A DNA stretch of 64,000 nucleotides from Conchocele bisecta (Eukaryota; Mollusca; Bivalvia; Lucinida; Thyasiridae), in contig CM055279.1 in assembly GCA_029237695.1 (NCBI GenBank), positions 19,719,919-19,783,918 of the forward strand, given 5' to 3'. The notes under the pieces are model-generated. The model was not told the DNA's origin, did no database searches, and saw only the letters and a program-made list of their open reading frames with translations. Both the position numbers and the translations under genes were made by a program. Numbering within the stretch: position 1 is the stretch's first letter; every line of letters begins with the position of its first letter. Shown here piece by piece: positions 54,227 to 64,000 of this stretch.

Positions 54227-55495
54227 CTTCGATGTTTAGTTGTGCGTCTGTAATTATATATAGATGACCCGTTTCCATCAATGGCCCGTTTCCATCCGCC
54301 TCTTTGGTTATCTGGATCGTCACACCCTCGCTAGCGTTCTCAACTTGGCGTCCGCTACCGTGCTTTTGGTCGTCGTCGCTAGCTCGCATCTCTAGCCATA
54401 ACGCGTATTTGGTAGTCAAGAAATCCGCGAGGGAGACGGCGGAGAGCTGCAGGTCTTTGGCAACCGCGGCAACCTCCGGGGAGCGCTTAGAGCCGGCAGC
54501 AAACTGCTTTCTTACTTCGTCCCACTGCTGGTGCGCGCGAAGACCCGCGCTGTAGAGTTGATTGGGGACTCCCTCGATCGTCACCTCGACCTTTGTGATG
54601 TTGGGGTTATATAATGTGTCGGTTTTTTCTCCGAGCGCTAACCGAGCCTCCTCGAACAGCATCAGTATACCTTTCATCGAGCGGGCGGGTACGTTGACGT
54701 TAATATTCCACAATGTGTCGCTTTTGTCTTTCGTCATCTTGCGATGGTGAGGAACTCGGTCGTAAAGTATAGCAATGGCAATGTGCCCGGCGTACTGTGT
54801 TCTGATTAATCGCGGAAGTTCGTGACCATGTCGTACACCAGCGAAACATTGTCGATCGTATACGTCGATGCTATGTCGGTGGCTATGAGAACTCGGCCGT
54901 AGTCGTTGAACGTTAGTTCGTATTCGAGGCGGTCAGCCAAAGCACTCTGATAGTAGGGCATTTGACTCTCCAGCAACTCAAAGTCGAGCGGGATGTAGAA
55001 GCGGTTGCCGTAAGCGCCCGCGACCGCGTTGTCGCTCGAGTTGTTATCTGCCTTGTTACCAGCCCCGATTCTAAGTTTGGTTACGTTCTTATTTTTGCTG
55101 GTGTCAATACCCAGATAGACCGCGTTTTCGCGCTCTTGCGTCGTCGTCCACAGGTCCTGGTAACAATGGTAGACGTCGCTGTTATCGATCGACATCACCT
55201 CATTACCAGAAATCTTTATCATGGTCGTCTTGACGATGGCGCGACCCAGGTTCTGAACGACGGTTCGGTCCACGTCCGTCGACGTCAGCGAAATAGTGAA
55301 AGCGAGGCGAACAGTCCCCGGCACAATGACGTCGCTAGCTCCGAGGTTGGGGAAGCGGACTAACAGCTGCTGGTTCTGGTCGATCGTCGATGGGTTGTTC
55401 GTAATAACGACACTCTGTCTCACGCCTTTTGCCCCGAGGGTCTCACGTAGTCTGCGGTATGGATTGAGTTTGTGACCGTATTGACTCGAAGACAT
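54198..55495 (-). pseudogene. Candidate major capsid protein, broken once
   Basis: Open from MSSSQYGHKLNPYRRLRETL (55495) to NVSLVYDMVTN (about 54820). A small deletion and a six-base gain near 54780-54830 then shift the frame, and 54198-54737 is open to the end. A short insertion (DGNGPLMETG) precedes the C-terminal block. The remaining blocks are nearly identical to A. Confidence 0.77.
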
Positions 55496-55549
55496 AATTT
55501 AGTAACTATTAAACTCGTATGGTTTTGTCTTTAATACATAATTATAAAG

Positions 55550-56794
55550 ATGGCTGATTACGATATTAACATGGATGAAATCGGCAGAGACGATTACGTC
55601 GATGAGGTTGATGATAACGAAACACCCTTCATAGAGACTCCAGTCCCAATCCAATCGCAATTGGGGGAAATAGGTGGCGCTACCACTAGTCAAAGTCGGG
55701 AATTAGTCAAGGGAGCTGTAAACGACTACTACAAGAACTTGGCAGAAAAAGGTCTGGTCCCATCTGTCGGTCGCGACTACTCCAAGTTCAAATTTGATCT
55801 GAACGGTAGATTGCGACTAAAAGCAGCATCAAATCTGCCAATAGTCAACACAAGGACCGGTAAACCCCTAACGCTGAGCACCATTGCCGGAAGTCCGGGC
55901 GGTGGCCAAATCGTAAGGAACGAACTCGGATTTTCAGATTGGGAGAGGGGTAAAACAATTATGCCAACCCGCGCTGTAGAGACCCTGCAGTCTACCGACG
56001 AAACGATGGCGAAGACGGCCGCCGCGATAGAAACGGTAGAGCTCAGCGAGGTCCCTCAAATAACCACCGACGCTATTAACACGATGGAGACCACGTTCAG
56101 CGAAAACGAAATACTCAACCATGACCCACCGTTACCTCTTCGCGAACTCCGTGGACTTGATAAGGCTCTACAAACGGTCCGGGGCGAACTGGTCCTTAAC
56201 CTCTCCAAATTGACGGTACTGGATGAACATATCGCGCTAGAAGAAAGAAAACTGGAGGAAGCCGGTGGCGATAGAGAATCTACCGAGCGGATCACCGAAC
56301 GACTGCGGTCTTTGCGGGACGAAAGAGAAGCTCGCTTGGAGGGTGCATCGGCTAACCGTGAGGCTCTCCGCACACAAATAAGTCGGATCCGCGAAACAAT
56401 CTCGAGGGTCCTGTACGAGGAGACGACACTCGGTGAGCGTCTTCGCACTCTGTTCGGAGAGCAGGGCGTCACAATAGTAAGCATCCTCACAGCTAGCTTT
56501 CACCAGCTTTCACTGGTGGCGCGTCGCCACCACCCGCGCCACCACCCGCACCAGCATCCGGTTGAGTCAAGGGGTAAATTAACAACTAAAACCCCTCGCC
56601 AGTCTCCTGGCTAAATTAGCCGAAAAGGCGGCTACCGCACTACCTGGACTGATCGGAAGTATCGTTTCTTACTTGCTCTCTATATTAGAAAAACAGCCGG
56701 ATGGCTCACCAAAAATACTTGGGCTTTAATCGTGGCAATCGCCGGTCTCCTACTATTCTCCGCCTGAGAGTTCCTAAAGCCAAAGTGCAAGTAG
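55550..56794 (+). pseudogene. Membrane-active-type structural protein, C-terminus broken
   Basis: Open for 354 codons from MADYDINMDEIGRDDYVDEV through the coiled coil. Around 56490-56600 a deletion and frameshift scramble the Pro/Ala hinge, so the amphipathic and hydrophobic C-terminal helices (LPGLIGSIVSYLL, WALIVAIAGLLLFS) fall in other frames. The N-terminal half is the best preserved of the three copies. Confidence 0.75.
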
Positions 56795-58215
56795 TCCGAT
56801 CGCCACGAGGGCGACGACGAGGGCTAATTTCTGCTCCGCGTGTGTTGTGCTTCCAATCTCGATTGGTGTTTCAACATTGTTGATGATTGGATTGGGGGAA
56901 CTCGATGGTGCATCCAATTTGCGAATTGGGTTCAACGGAGGTGTATCCATTTTGTGTTTTATTCCACTTACAACTCCGCTCCCGACCGTCTTGGGGGGAG
57001 GGAGTTTGATGATATCCGTGTTCACGTTCCCGTTGCGGCCGATTTTTTGGTTGGTGGTTGCGACTACGATCTGATTATTGTAACCGTCAACCGGGTCGTC
57101 TCGTAGTATCATATTACTCGGCGCCATATAAAGACCTATTCCAAATGCGTAGTCTACTGGGGTGCGGGCAGTCTGCAAAACGTCTTGATAATTCTGGATC
57201 GCCTTCTGGAGGTCCACCTTAGCTGAGATGGCGTCCTCGACAAGTGCCAATAACTGGTTTTGTGCGTCAAATGCCGTTCCCATGCCCAGTATAACGCTGC
57301 GCGTTTGCTTCTGTGAGGCGAGGATTGCCCATACGTATATGCGAATGGAGTCGTTGAGGCGAATAACCCCGCCCTGCGTAAATCCAGTGCTTTTCGCATT
57401 TACGCATTTCGCATCTGTGGAGTATCACCCAGGTCTAGGTATTCCACGTGGGCTACTTTAGTAAGTAGCCAATGACAATAACCGTCTTTACACGCAAGCC
57501 CTCCAAGCACTTCATCACCGAACGTCATCGTATTCAACTTATAATTATATTTAGTCCATGTTGCCATTTTTCTAACTGGTGGTGGGGTAGCTCCGCGAGC
57601 ACTCCACAACCCTGAGAAATATATAGGGACTTTATCTAGATGCTCACCACTAACTAAGCCTTTAAGGTGAACTAACCCTAAACTGTTGATTGGGGTGTAT
57701 ACTTTCTGTCTCCAGTCCGCGTCTTTTGGTACCCCAAATTGGTTACACAATCTTTCGAACGCCTTACGGTCGTATGCGCTGGAAATGGGATCCCAGCCGT
57801 CGTCTTGAGGTAGTGGAATACCTAGTTCTTTGAGAATCCTCCTAATGGTGTTATACACGTGAACGTTGTAGACACTTCGGTGCAGGATATTCTTGGATGT
57901 CAGATGGTCTTGATGTGAAACTCCACATCCGGCCGTTGCGCACCATACAGCGAAATTTAGCTGGTTCTGCCAGAAGTTCATATGGGAAAATCCCATCTTA
58001 GGGATCCCATATGGCAATCCTCGCCTCACATCTTGATTAGTAGTCTTTGGAACTACATATGTCTCAAACGTGTTATGGAAATTGGTTGCAAAGCCACTGT
58101 CCGGTCTAACTGTTACGGTTGGGTGTACAAGGCGGTTAACAACGTCTTTTTGCGTGTATTTACCACCGACCGCGTACTTTGCATTAGAATTAAAGCTAAA
58201 TGCTTTGGTATCCAT
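56774..58215 (-). pseudogene. MDTKAF-type virion protein, broken copy with divergent middle
   Basis: The first 271 codons (58215-57400) are open. The N-terminus matches A, but the middle (about 57480-57710: HLDKVPIYFSGLWSARGATP, KMATWTKYNYKLNTM) is unlike A and B. A slippage-like duplication at 57390-57412 shifts the frame. The end (56774-57283) keeps FGIGLYMAPSNMIL and the anchor LALVVALVAIGLLALWL. Confidence 0.72.
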
Positions 58216-58229
58216 TGAAATATATTATT

Positions 58230-58914
58230 ATGTTTGCTACTATCACTAATGTTCAAAAGAGTTGTGAACTTCAAAAGTCAATCGATAACTGCTGCGGAAA
58301 ACACCGGGTGGGCCTCAGATCAATCACGTTCACGGTTGGGTGGAAAAACCTTGAAACGCTCGAGTTTTTCATTGACATGGACATAGATAGACTCATAGGG
58401 GAAAGTTTCATAATACCTCATGGCCTTTAGAGTTTCGAGGCACTCCAAGCTTTTGTCGCGTCGAAGCTTGCTGGTGTAGCCACTCTCGCAGTCTCGAAAG
58501 CCAAGGGGCTTGCGACATTGACCGTTGAGAAAAAGTTAAGGATCTCACCAGGGTTGGGCTCACTGTTAGGATTTAAAATAACACACCCTGCCAACGATGA
58601 TGGAGTGTTTGATCCGGGCAAGCACGTCGGCACGACCCCAGTAAACTTCGCTGTCACGAAAACTCTCGGGGTGCACCTGGATAGGGTGAACACATCGTAC
58701 AACACGGTAGACGGCACTCCCAGCACACTACTGAAAACCGTGCCCGCCAGCGACTGTTTCTTTGGCGAGACCCTGACCTTAGATTCACCCACCCGAGATG
58801 AAAGTTTTGGAATCGGGACACATCCACGAATTTACGGTCTCTATTCTTGATGATAAAGGGCGAGAGTTGAAGAACGATTACCCGATTTCGGTCGTCCTAG
58901 AAATTTCAGATTAG
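58230..58914 (+). pseudogene. MFATI-type virion protein, broken copy
   Basis: It starts 14 bp from the divergent gene. N-terminus and SITFTVGWKN are conserved; the middle (FFIDMDIDRLIGESFIIPHG) is unique to this copy and ends in a stop near 58428. The C-terminal VKLG-type beta region (TLGVHLDRVNTSYNTVDGTP) and the end VVLEISD follow after frameshifts near 58790. Confidence 0.7.
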
Positions 58915-58951
58915 AATTAAACGCATGTTCGTAATATATATTATCAACATT

Positions 58952-60628
58952 ATGAGTATATGCGGACCAGGTAGTTCTTCCGATTGGGTGACAAATTCAA
59001 AGAATTTGGAACCGACAGAAGGGGGATTCATCCCGACAGAGAGCGACTTTTAATTACCCAAAAAACAAAGGCCTTGATCAATAGAACTATATCGGTGGCC
59101 ACGGACGAGATTCACAAGAGTCTACTTTCACAACTTAGAGAATATGCCCTGGCTGTGAATACACAAAGTCGCGAAGAAACGCATACGGAACTAAACGAAC
59201 TAGGTGAAAAAATAACCACATTTCGGGAAGAGGCCTGGTTGGGGATTGAGGGAGTCCGAACGGGTGTTGAGAAAGCCCGAGAAGACCACCAGGCGGACCT
59301 TACGGATGTTTATGGGATGTTGCGCTCAGAGGACTCTCTCATCAGAGAAGCAACACTTACTGAACTAGACGGAAAAATAACCAAGTTTCGAAAAGAGGCC
59401 CGGTTGGGTATTGATAAAGTTCGAGAAGACCACCAGGCGGCCCTTACGGAGGCTTATGATGTGTTGCGCTTAGAGGACTCTCTCATCAGAGAAGCGGCAC
59501 TTACTGAACTAGACGGAAAAATAATCGAATTTAAAAAAGAGACCCGGTTGGGGGTTGAGAAAGCCCGAGCAGACCACCAGGCGGCAATTGCGGAGGCTTA
59601 TGATGTGTTGCGCTTAGAGGACTCTGTCATCAGAGAAGCGGCACTTACTGAACTAGACGGAAAAATAACCGATTTTCGGAAAGAGACCCGGTTGGGAGTT
59701 GAGAAAGCCCGAGAAGACCACCAGGTGGCGTGTGTGGTGTTGCGCTCAGAGGAATCTCTCATTAGAGAAGCGGCACTTACTGAACTAGAAGAGAAAATAA
59801 TCGAATTTCGAAAATAGGACCCTGTTGGGGGTTGAGGTGGTCCAAACAGGTATTGATAAAGTCCGAGAAGACCACCAGTCGGCCCTTACGGAGGTTTATG
59901 GGGTGTTGCGCTCAGAGGACTCTCTCATCAGAGAAGCGGCGGTTGCTGAACTAGACTGGAAAATAACTGAATTTCAAAAAGAGGCCCGGTTGGGTATTAA
60001 AAAAGCCCTAGAAGACCACCATGCGGCCATTACGGAGGCGTATGGGGTGTTGCGCTCAGAGGACTCTCTCATCAGAGAAGCGGCACTTACTGAACTAGAC
60101 GGGAAAATAACCGAAGTTTCAGATAAACTGAAACGTGCTCGTTGAGCCTCGACCAAAGCGCTTGATGATGCCTCTGAAAATATTCGTGCTGAGGCCCATA
60201 CCTCTATCGGGGGGCTTGCCGGATTGTTGAAAACAATGAAAACGCAAAAACGTGTCATAACAGTTTGGGCTGAGAAGCGGGGCCCATTGGTTGAGGGGCT
60301 CTCTGAATATTCGTTCGGTGCCAAAGCGAATAATAAATATGGGGGATACGCCATGACAGCTCCAGGTACACTTCTCCGAATGGCGGTCTGCTCGGTTAAT
60401 GCTAATGGTAAACCTGTGGGCGCGGTCTTGATAAAGATCGTACTGGATGGGGAAGAACGGGCAATTGGAGTCACTAAACTCGCTGGAGATAGTTCGTCGG
60501 TGGTTTTGTTCGCCGGTGATGATCTAATTAGACTTCCCGAAGGTAGTGTTATTAACTTTGTTACGAAAATCGCTGACCCGGCGAGTTCCACCACTATTTA
60601 CTCATTGTTAATTGAACTTAATTTGTAA
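58952..60628 (+). pseudogene. Fibre-like protein with about six shaft repeats, broken
   Basis: MSICGPGSSSDWVTNSKNLE starts at 58952. A frameshift near 59050 precedes a long open shaft (58984-59817) of 144-bp units with REDHQAALTEAYDVLRLEDS. Stops at 59815 and 60143 interrupt it. The head (60280-60628) is open and close to A. Confidence 0.76.
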
Positions 60629-60641
60629 AATACCAATAATT

Positions 60642-61235
60642 ATGAACGAATCAATTGTCAATACCAATCCAATTCACGAAAGAAGTTTAGATTTTAGGTT
60701 GGATAATATCGTCGCTATGCAGGATATTTTAGTTAGAGAATGTACAAATAGAAAAAGAAACGCTAAAAAATATAAGCGCACGGCGAACATTGCTGAAGCA
60801 TCTAGTACGGTTCTGGCAAGTTTATCTGTAATGAGTGGTGCGGGGCCTGCTGCAACGCTATCTACAATTGTAACGGTTCCACTTGCAGGGGTTTTGAGTG
60901 GAATTACCGTTTTATCTGGAATACTTTGTATGGTAATTAGGTCGGCGGATGGAAAACTCGATAAAAAAAGTAGAAAACATGATAGAATATCCATTCTCGC
61001 CAGGTCTAAGAAAAATAGCATCGACGTTATAGTGTCCAAAGCGTTGACCGATAATGAAATATCAAACTTAGAGTTTGAATCCGTGGTGGAAGAAATGGGG
61101 AGATAAGAAGAATTAAAAAATGATATTAGAATCAAAGCGCGCGCCACCATGCCCAAGATTGAGTGTACTGATTGGGATAAATTTAGGGTAAAACTTGGAA
61201 ATAAAGTCGGAGGAAATGTTACAGCGCAATTGTGA
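60642..61235 (+). pseudogene. Small two-helix membrane protein, one nonsense codon
   Basis: Best copy of the family: a basic RKRNAKKYKRTANIAEAS precedes hydrophobic VLASLSVMSGAGPAATLST and VPLAGVLSGITVLSGILCMV, then a Lys-rich loop and helical SKKNSIDVIVSKALTDNEIS. TAA at 61104 cuts the frame within EEMGR; homologous codons continue to 61235. A membrane or virion-entry role is a guess. It lies just after the fibre gene. Confidence 0.72.
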
Positions 61236-61724
61236 TATTGTATTTAATAATAGAATTAATTATATTGGTGCAATAAACAAATTTACATACCTATACAATA
61301 TGTGTTTTTCACTGAGAATTACGCCGTAATCGTATAACAAATTCAGTCGAGGATTACACTGTAATCGCCTCACTAAGTGGTTATAAATAACCTGTGTACA
61401 CACCGTCTGTGTAAATTGATACACTCGGTTATAAATAACTGTCTGTTTACACATGGTTCATAACCCGTGTAATTGATATACTCGGCTATAAATAACTGTC
61501 TGTATCAATTACATGGTTCATAACCCGTGTAATCCTCGTCTGCTTGGTGTTGTGATTACAACATACATTAATTATTATGTTTTCTATGTAATAATAGGGG
61601 GTTTTCAGCTTAAATTATTAATAATTTTGTAAAAATTAATAAAATAACATACCATCCCGGAAATTCGTGAACCTCTCTAAGTGTTTATAAATAATTATAA
61701 TTTGCACACCATTTGTATGTTGTA
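61236..61724. repeat. Non-coding repeats with TATA-like boxes
   Basis: Units with GTGTAAATTGATACACTCGG and TTATAAATAACTGTCTGT recur at about 61400-61520, with CATGGTTCATAACCCGTGTA twice. The box AACATACCATCCCGGAAATT-CGTGAACCTCTCTAAG plus TTTATAAATAATTATA lies at 61646-61701, matching B (37.8-38.2 kb) and A (2619-2662, reversed). Confidence 0.75.
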
Positions 61725-62135
61725 TAGGAAACTGATGAGCATATATACGTTTGTTTGCCTTACAACAATTAGTCTCATCTCGTGCATGCCCTGTTGTTGA
61801 TCCGGTATGACGTCCGTCTCGTCTGTTTAATGGTAGCAGTCTATAAATATGTGTGAATTTGGTGATGTAATTGCGTAGCTCAAAGGTGCCGGCCTAAAAG
61901 ATTTCTGCCTAAGAGCTTGCAATTTCGGAAACCAAATTCACAAAATAGGCTCTCCTTACTTCGCTGGTTTCTCTGAATAGAGGAATTGGCAATGGGGTTA
62001 AAGGCGACCCGTAAAACTAGACTGTGAGCAAACAGATGAGTGGGCTTAAGAAAGGTCCCAACACCCCAGTGGCTGGGTGCCGGCTAAGAAATCTACCCAG
62101 TCGCTGGGGGTGTTGTGCACGAGTGGAGGCTTTTG
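61725..62135 (+). ncRNA. Candidate non-coding RNA region with strong hairpin
   Basis: Counterpart of 38215-38650. The hairpin arms lie at 62059-62078 and 62095-62115 (CAACACCCCAGTGGCTGGGT against ACCCAGTCGCTGGGGGTGTT), loop GCCGGCTAAGAAATCT. Frames differ between the copies because of short indels, so coding is unlikely. TTTTGCTATTTTT follows. The region also overlaps the 3' side of the small terminal gene. Confidence 0.5.
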
Positions 62136-62501
62136 CTATTTTTCGTTGTGCTTGTTAAATATATATTTATAAGCGATATCGTAGAAATGTATATTCGTAA
62201 ACGAATCGTTGGGTTTTAACAACTTTATATAATACACCCTAGTTTCATATCCGATACGCATTATCCGTCTTAATGTTTGTATTTGCCTCTTGTATAGTTC
62301 ACATAATTGTCGGTATAATATTTTAAATGCAACGTTTTTATCGTAGCGTTATAAATTACGCTGATATTTCATGTATTCGATATCGCCTAGTGTTTTCAAT
62401 TTATATAATTTATATATAGTAATATAACCCCCGTATTCTTCGTAAACTTCTTCAACACAGCCATTAAAAACTTCAAATTCCCATTGTATTTTATTATCCA
62501 T
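62136..62501 (-). pseudogene. Small terminal gene, frameshifted copy
   Basis: It starts MDNKIQWEFEVFNGCVEEVY at 62501 and stays open to KYQRNL near 62350. A small deletion then shifts into a frame with ILYRQLCELYKRQIQTL and FYDIAYKYI, ending at about 62136. It is closest to the A copy. Confidence 0.7.
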
Positions 62502-62551
62502 TTTCTCTAATAATAGTGGTATAATTGGTATTGTTTTTTTTCTGTTCAATT

Positions 62552-62739
62552 TCCAATATAATTGGGACTACGATATCATCTCTCTTCAAAATTATTTTCT
62601 CCAAAATTCATAAATTTGCTGTCGGGAGACAATTTCATCGTTAACCAATTTTTTATTTTTCGGGGGTGGTGGGGGTAGTATAGAGGGTTATAAATGATAC
62701 CACCGTAGGTGGTATCATTTTGACTCCCTCTATGCTACT
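62552..62739 (-). repeat. Element C right terminal inverted repeat
   Basis: Close to Element A's repeat (GCTGTCGGGAGACAATTT, GGGGGTGGTGGGGGTAGTAT) but about 40 bases shorter, lacking the inner ACTTTTGGTTGGAGG segment. The tip keeps the self-complementary AAATGATACCACC / GGTGGTATCATTTT hairpin. Confidence 0.9.
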
Positions 62740-62878
62740 GCATACTTTTAATCATCAAATATATGCAGTTGTTAGTTCTACATGAAAAAATGCATTTCGG
62801 GAAAAATAAATGATTTCTCCCTCTGCTCAAAGTATACTTTGCTAGAAAAGTATACTTTGCAATGTTGGTTAAATAGGC
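62740..62878. other. Spacer between Elements C and D
   Basis: About 140 bp with a duplicated, self-complementary AAAGTATACTTTGC unit (62830-62860). No gene. Confidence 0.5.
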
Positions 62879-62983
62879 AGTAGTATATAAGAGTCACAAT
62901 GATACCATCACCTCTGGAAGGTACCGGCTACGCGCGACACCTTCCACAGTATGATGGTATCATTTGTGACTCTTATATACTAC
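62879..62983 (+). repeat. Terminal hairpin of Element D
   Basis: Arms 62879-62911 (AGTAGTATATAAGAGTCACA, ATGATACCATCA) and 62952-62983 (TGATGGTATCAT, TTGTGACTCTTATATACTAC) pair almost perfectly. Inside, GGAAGGT pairs with ACCTTCC around a GC-rich CGGCTACGCGCG loop. Confidence 0.9.
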
Positions 62984-63020
62984 TACCGCGAGACCATATA
63001 TTTATGACATGAGAAGATAC

Positions 63021-63477
63021 ACCCTATTAGAGATAAAAATCCCTATGTTATACTCAGTATATATATACAACAATCTGTCATACTTTTATTACGAATAAAA
63101 TAACAACTGACACCCTATTAAAGATAAGAAATACATAAGTTATACTCAGTATATTACAGCAATCTGTCACAAATATAAACTGACACCCTATTAAAGATAA
63201 GAAATCCATAAGTTATACTAAGTATATTACAACAATCTGTCATACATTTATTACAAATAAAATATAAACTTACACCCTATTGAAGATAAGAAATCCATAA
63301 GTTATACTCAGTATTTTACACCAGTCAGTCACAAATATAAACTGACACCCTATTAAAGATAAGAAATCCATAAGTTATACTAAGTATATTACAACAATCT
63401 GTCATACATTTATTACAAATAAAATATAAACTTACACCCTATTGAAGATAAAGAATCTATAGGTTATACTCAGTATA
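63021..63477 (+). repeat. Promoter-proximal repeat array with alternating unit length
   Basis: Six units begin ACCCTATTA/G at about 63021, 63112, 63185, 63274, 63347 and 63436. Spacing alternates about 90 and 73 bases. Each unit has AAGATAAGAAATCCATAAGT and TATACTCAGTATA/TATACTAAGTATA; long units add ATACATTTATTACAAATAAA. The last unit runs directly into the PolB start as ATAGGTTATACTCAGTATA. Confidence 0.85.
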
Positions 63478-64000
63478 ATGCCTACCATAAAGCAAATGAG
63501 AGAGCAAGCTAAGAGTTGGGGAATTTCCCTAAGAGGTTTGAGACTCAAGAAATATATAGCAGATAGGATAAGTGACGCGCGAGCCGTCGTCTACGAGGAG
63601 AGGCTGCGGCGTGCGGTTTCGACCGGACGACTGCCCGTCGACCCCGAAAAACGCTCCGAGAAATTGGAGAACGAGACGACGGCCAGTCTGCGCGCCACCG
63701 CTTACGCGCAGCGTGTAAAAGAAGATCACAGCGCACGTAGAAAACCCCTATACAAGGCGTACTACAATAAGATTTATCAAGGGTTGATGGGGAGACCTCC
63801 CAAGAAGAGGAGAGATATCGCCAGAGCTTTGGTGGAGGAGGGTCCCAGGATTCTCGCCGAAGAAGCCGAAGTTAGGGAAACTGTTGACAGGGGTAGGAGG
63901 AAGATAGTATGGACTTTTGAGAGGGGATAGACGGGGAGATCGCTAATCGCATAATGAATAAAATTCGCCCAGAGATGACCACGGCATGTTATCTGAGGTA
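63478..64000 (+). pseudogene. Element D family B polymerase, N-terminal part (cut by window end)
   Basis: MPTIKQMREQAKSWGISLRG opens a SAP-like DNA-binding motif, parallel to SLRREAESLGITYSKRLRVR in A-C. Further parallels are KKRRDIARALVEEGPRILAE with NNKKKSIVSAIVEKGEEILG. After the stop at 63928-63930, MNKIRPEMTTACYLR in another frame parallels MSDKIAPYLTTNFYLR. So one frameshift near 63925 is likely and the gene continues off the window. No catalytic motif is within view; identity rests on these parallels and position. Confidence 0.68.

Larger units (their letters stand above)
46184..62739. mobile_element. Element C: Polinton/Maverick-like DNA element, left end missing
   Basis: It carries the full gene order from the divergent PolB promoter to the right terminal repeat, in the same orientation as B. 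The left break falls inside the zinc-finger gene, so the left terminal repeat is gone. The right tip (GACTCCCTCTATGCTACT, ending 62739) is followed by GCATA, which cannot be checked as a target duplication. It is the best-preserved copy for the integrase and three small genes. Confidence 0.92.
62879..64000 (+). mobile_element. Element D: left end of a divergent Polinton-like element, continues beyond window
   Basis: The tip AGTAGTATATAAGAGTCACA resembles Element B's AGTAGTATATATGGAGTCAA. It is followed by a long hairpin, a repeat array and the N-terminal part of a PolB homologue. The DNA of the coding part is much more GC-rich than PolB in A-C and shares little nucleotide identity, so this is a second lineage. 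The preceding TAGGC could be a target duplication; the other end is outside the window. Confidence 0.8.

Noticed and set aside
54304..55363. Plus-strand frames opposite the candidate capsid gene of Element C
   Set aside because: They are shadows; the sense protein is conserved in three copies and starts and stops at matching positions.
61727..61760. Hammerhead-ribozyme-like CTGATGAG
   Set aside because: No matching GAAA and stem arrangement follows, and the B copy reads GTGATGAG, so the core is not kept.
63021..63477. CRISPR-like regular repeats
   Set aside because: Units are long, adjacent and alternate in length with no unique spacers, and the context is eukaryotic mobile DNA.

Overview
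The window is eukaryotic, repeat-dominated DNA with no host gene that I can recognise. The dispersed repeats near 1-760 and 44.2-44.7 kb (carrying GAGCTTCGCTCAGGTGAGCT), the Ty3-type retroelement and the MITEs suggest a marine invertebrate, probably a bivalve mollusc. That assignment is inference from repeat style and family resemblance, not from a diagnostic gene.

The core is a nested stack of mobile DNA. A degenerate Ty3/Gypsy LTR retrotransposon (839-40276, 4-bp target duplication CATA, LTRs of about 200 bp) has been hit twice by large Polinton/Maverick-like DNA elements, which are endogenous virus-like transposons. Element A (1590-19358, target duplication ATAAG) sits in a 5' ORF of the retroelement. 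Element B (23687-38954, target duplication GGAAC) sits in its pol gene. Outside the LTR element lie a 1.1-kb CAGG microsatellite, tandem repeats and MITEs. Next comes Element C (about 46184-62739), a third copy whose left end is lost. Element D starts at 62879 and runs out of the window; it has a related but clearly divergent terminus and polymerase.

Elements A, B and C share one gene set. An AT-rich replication block holds a small C2H2 zinc-finger gene and, divergent from it, a long protein-primed-type family B DNA polymerase with extra N-terminal domains. A more GC-rich block holds a retrovirus-type DDE integrase, five small genes (several with membrane segments), an A32/FtsK-HerA-type packaging ATPase overlapping a candidate major capsid gene, a divergent membrane-active-looking protein, a pair of divergent probable virion proteins, a fibre-like protein with a coiled-coil shaft of variable repeat number, and a small two-helix membrane protein. 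I see no adenain-like maturation protease. This looks like a virus-like genome: copying by PolB, insertion by the integrase, packaging by the ATPase into a capsid built by the structural genes.

Most large genes are broken by frameshifts or stops, so the copies are decaying. Frames that remain open include the integrase and three small genes of C, the zinc-finger gene of B and several small genes of A. Copy-to-copy comparison shows end swapping, an internal deletion (B), hypervariable segments in two structural proteins, terminal hairpins inside the inverted repeats, a shared promoter-like box, and a conserved non-coding segment with a strong hairpin in B and C.
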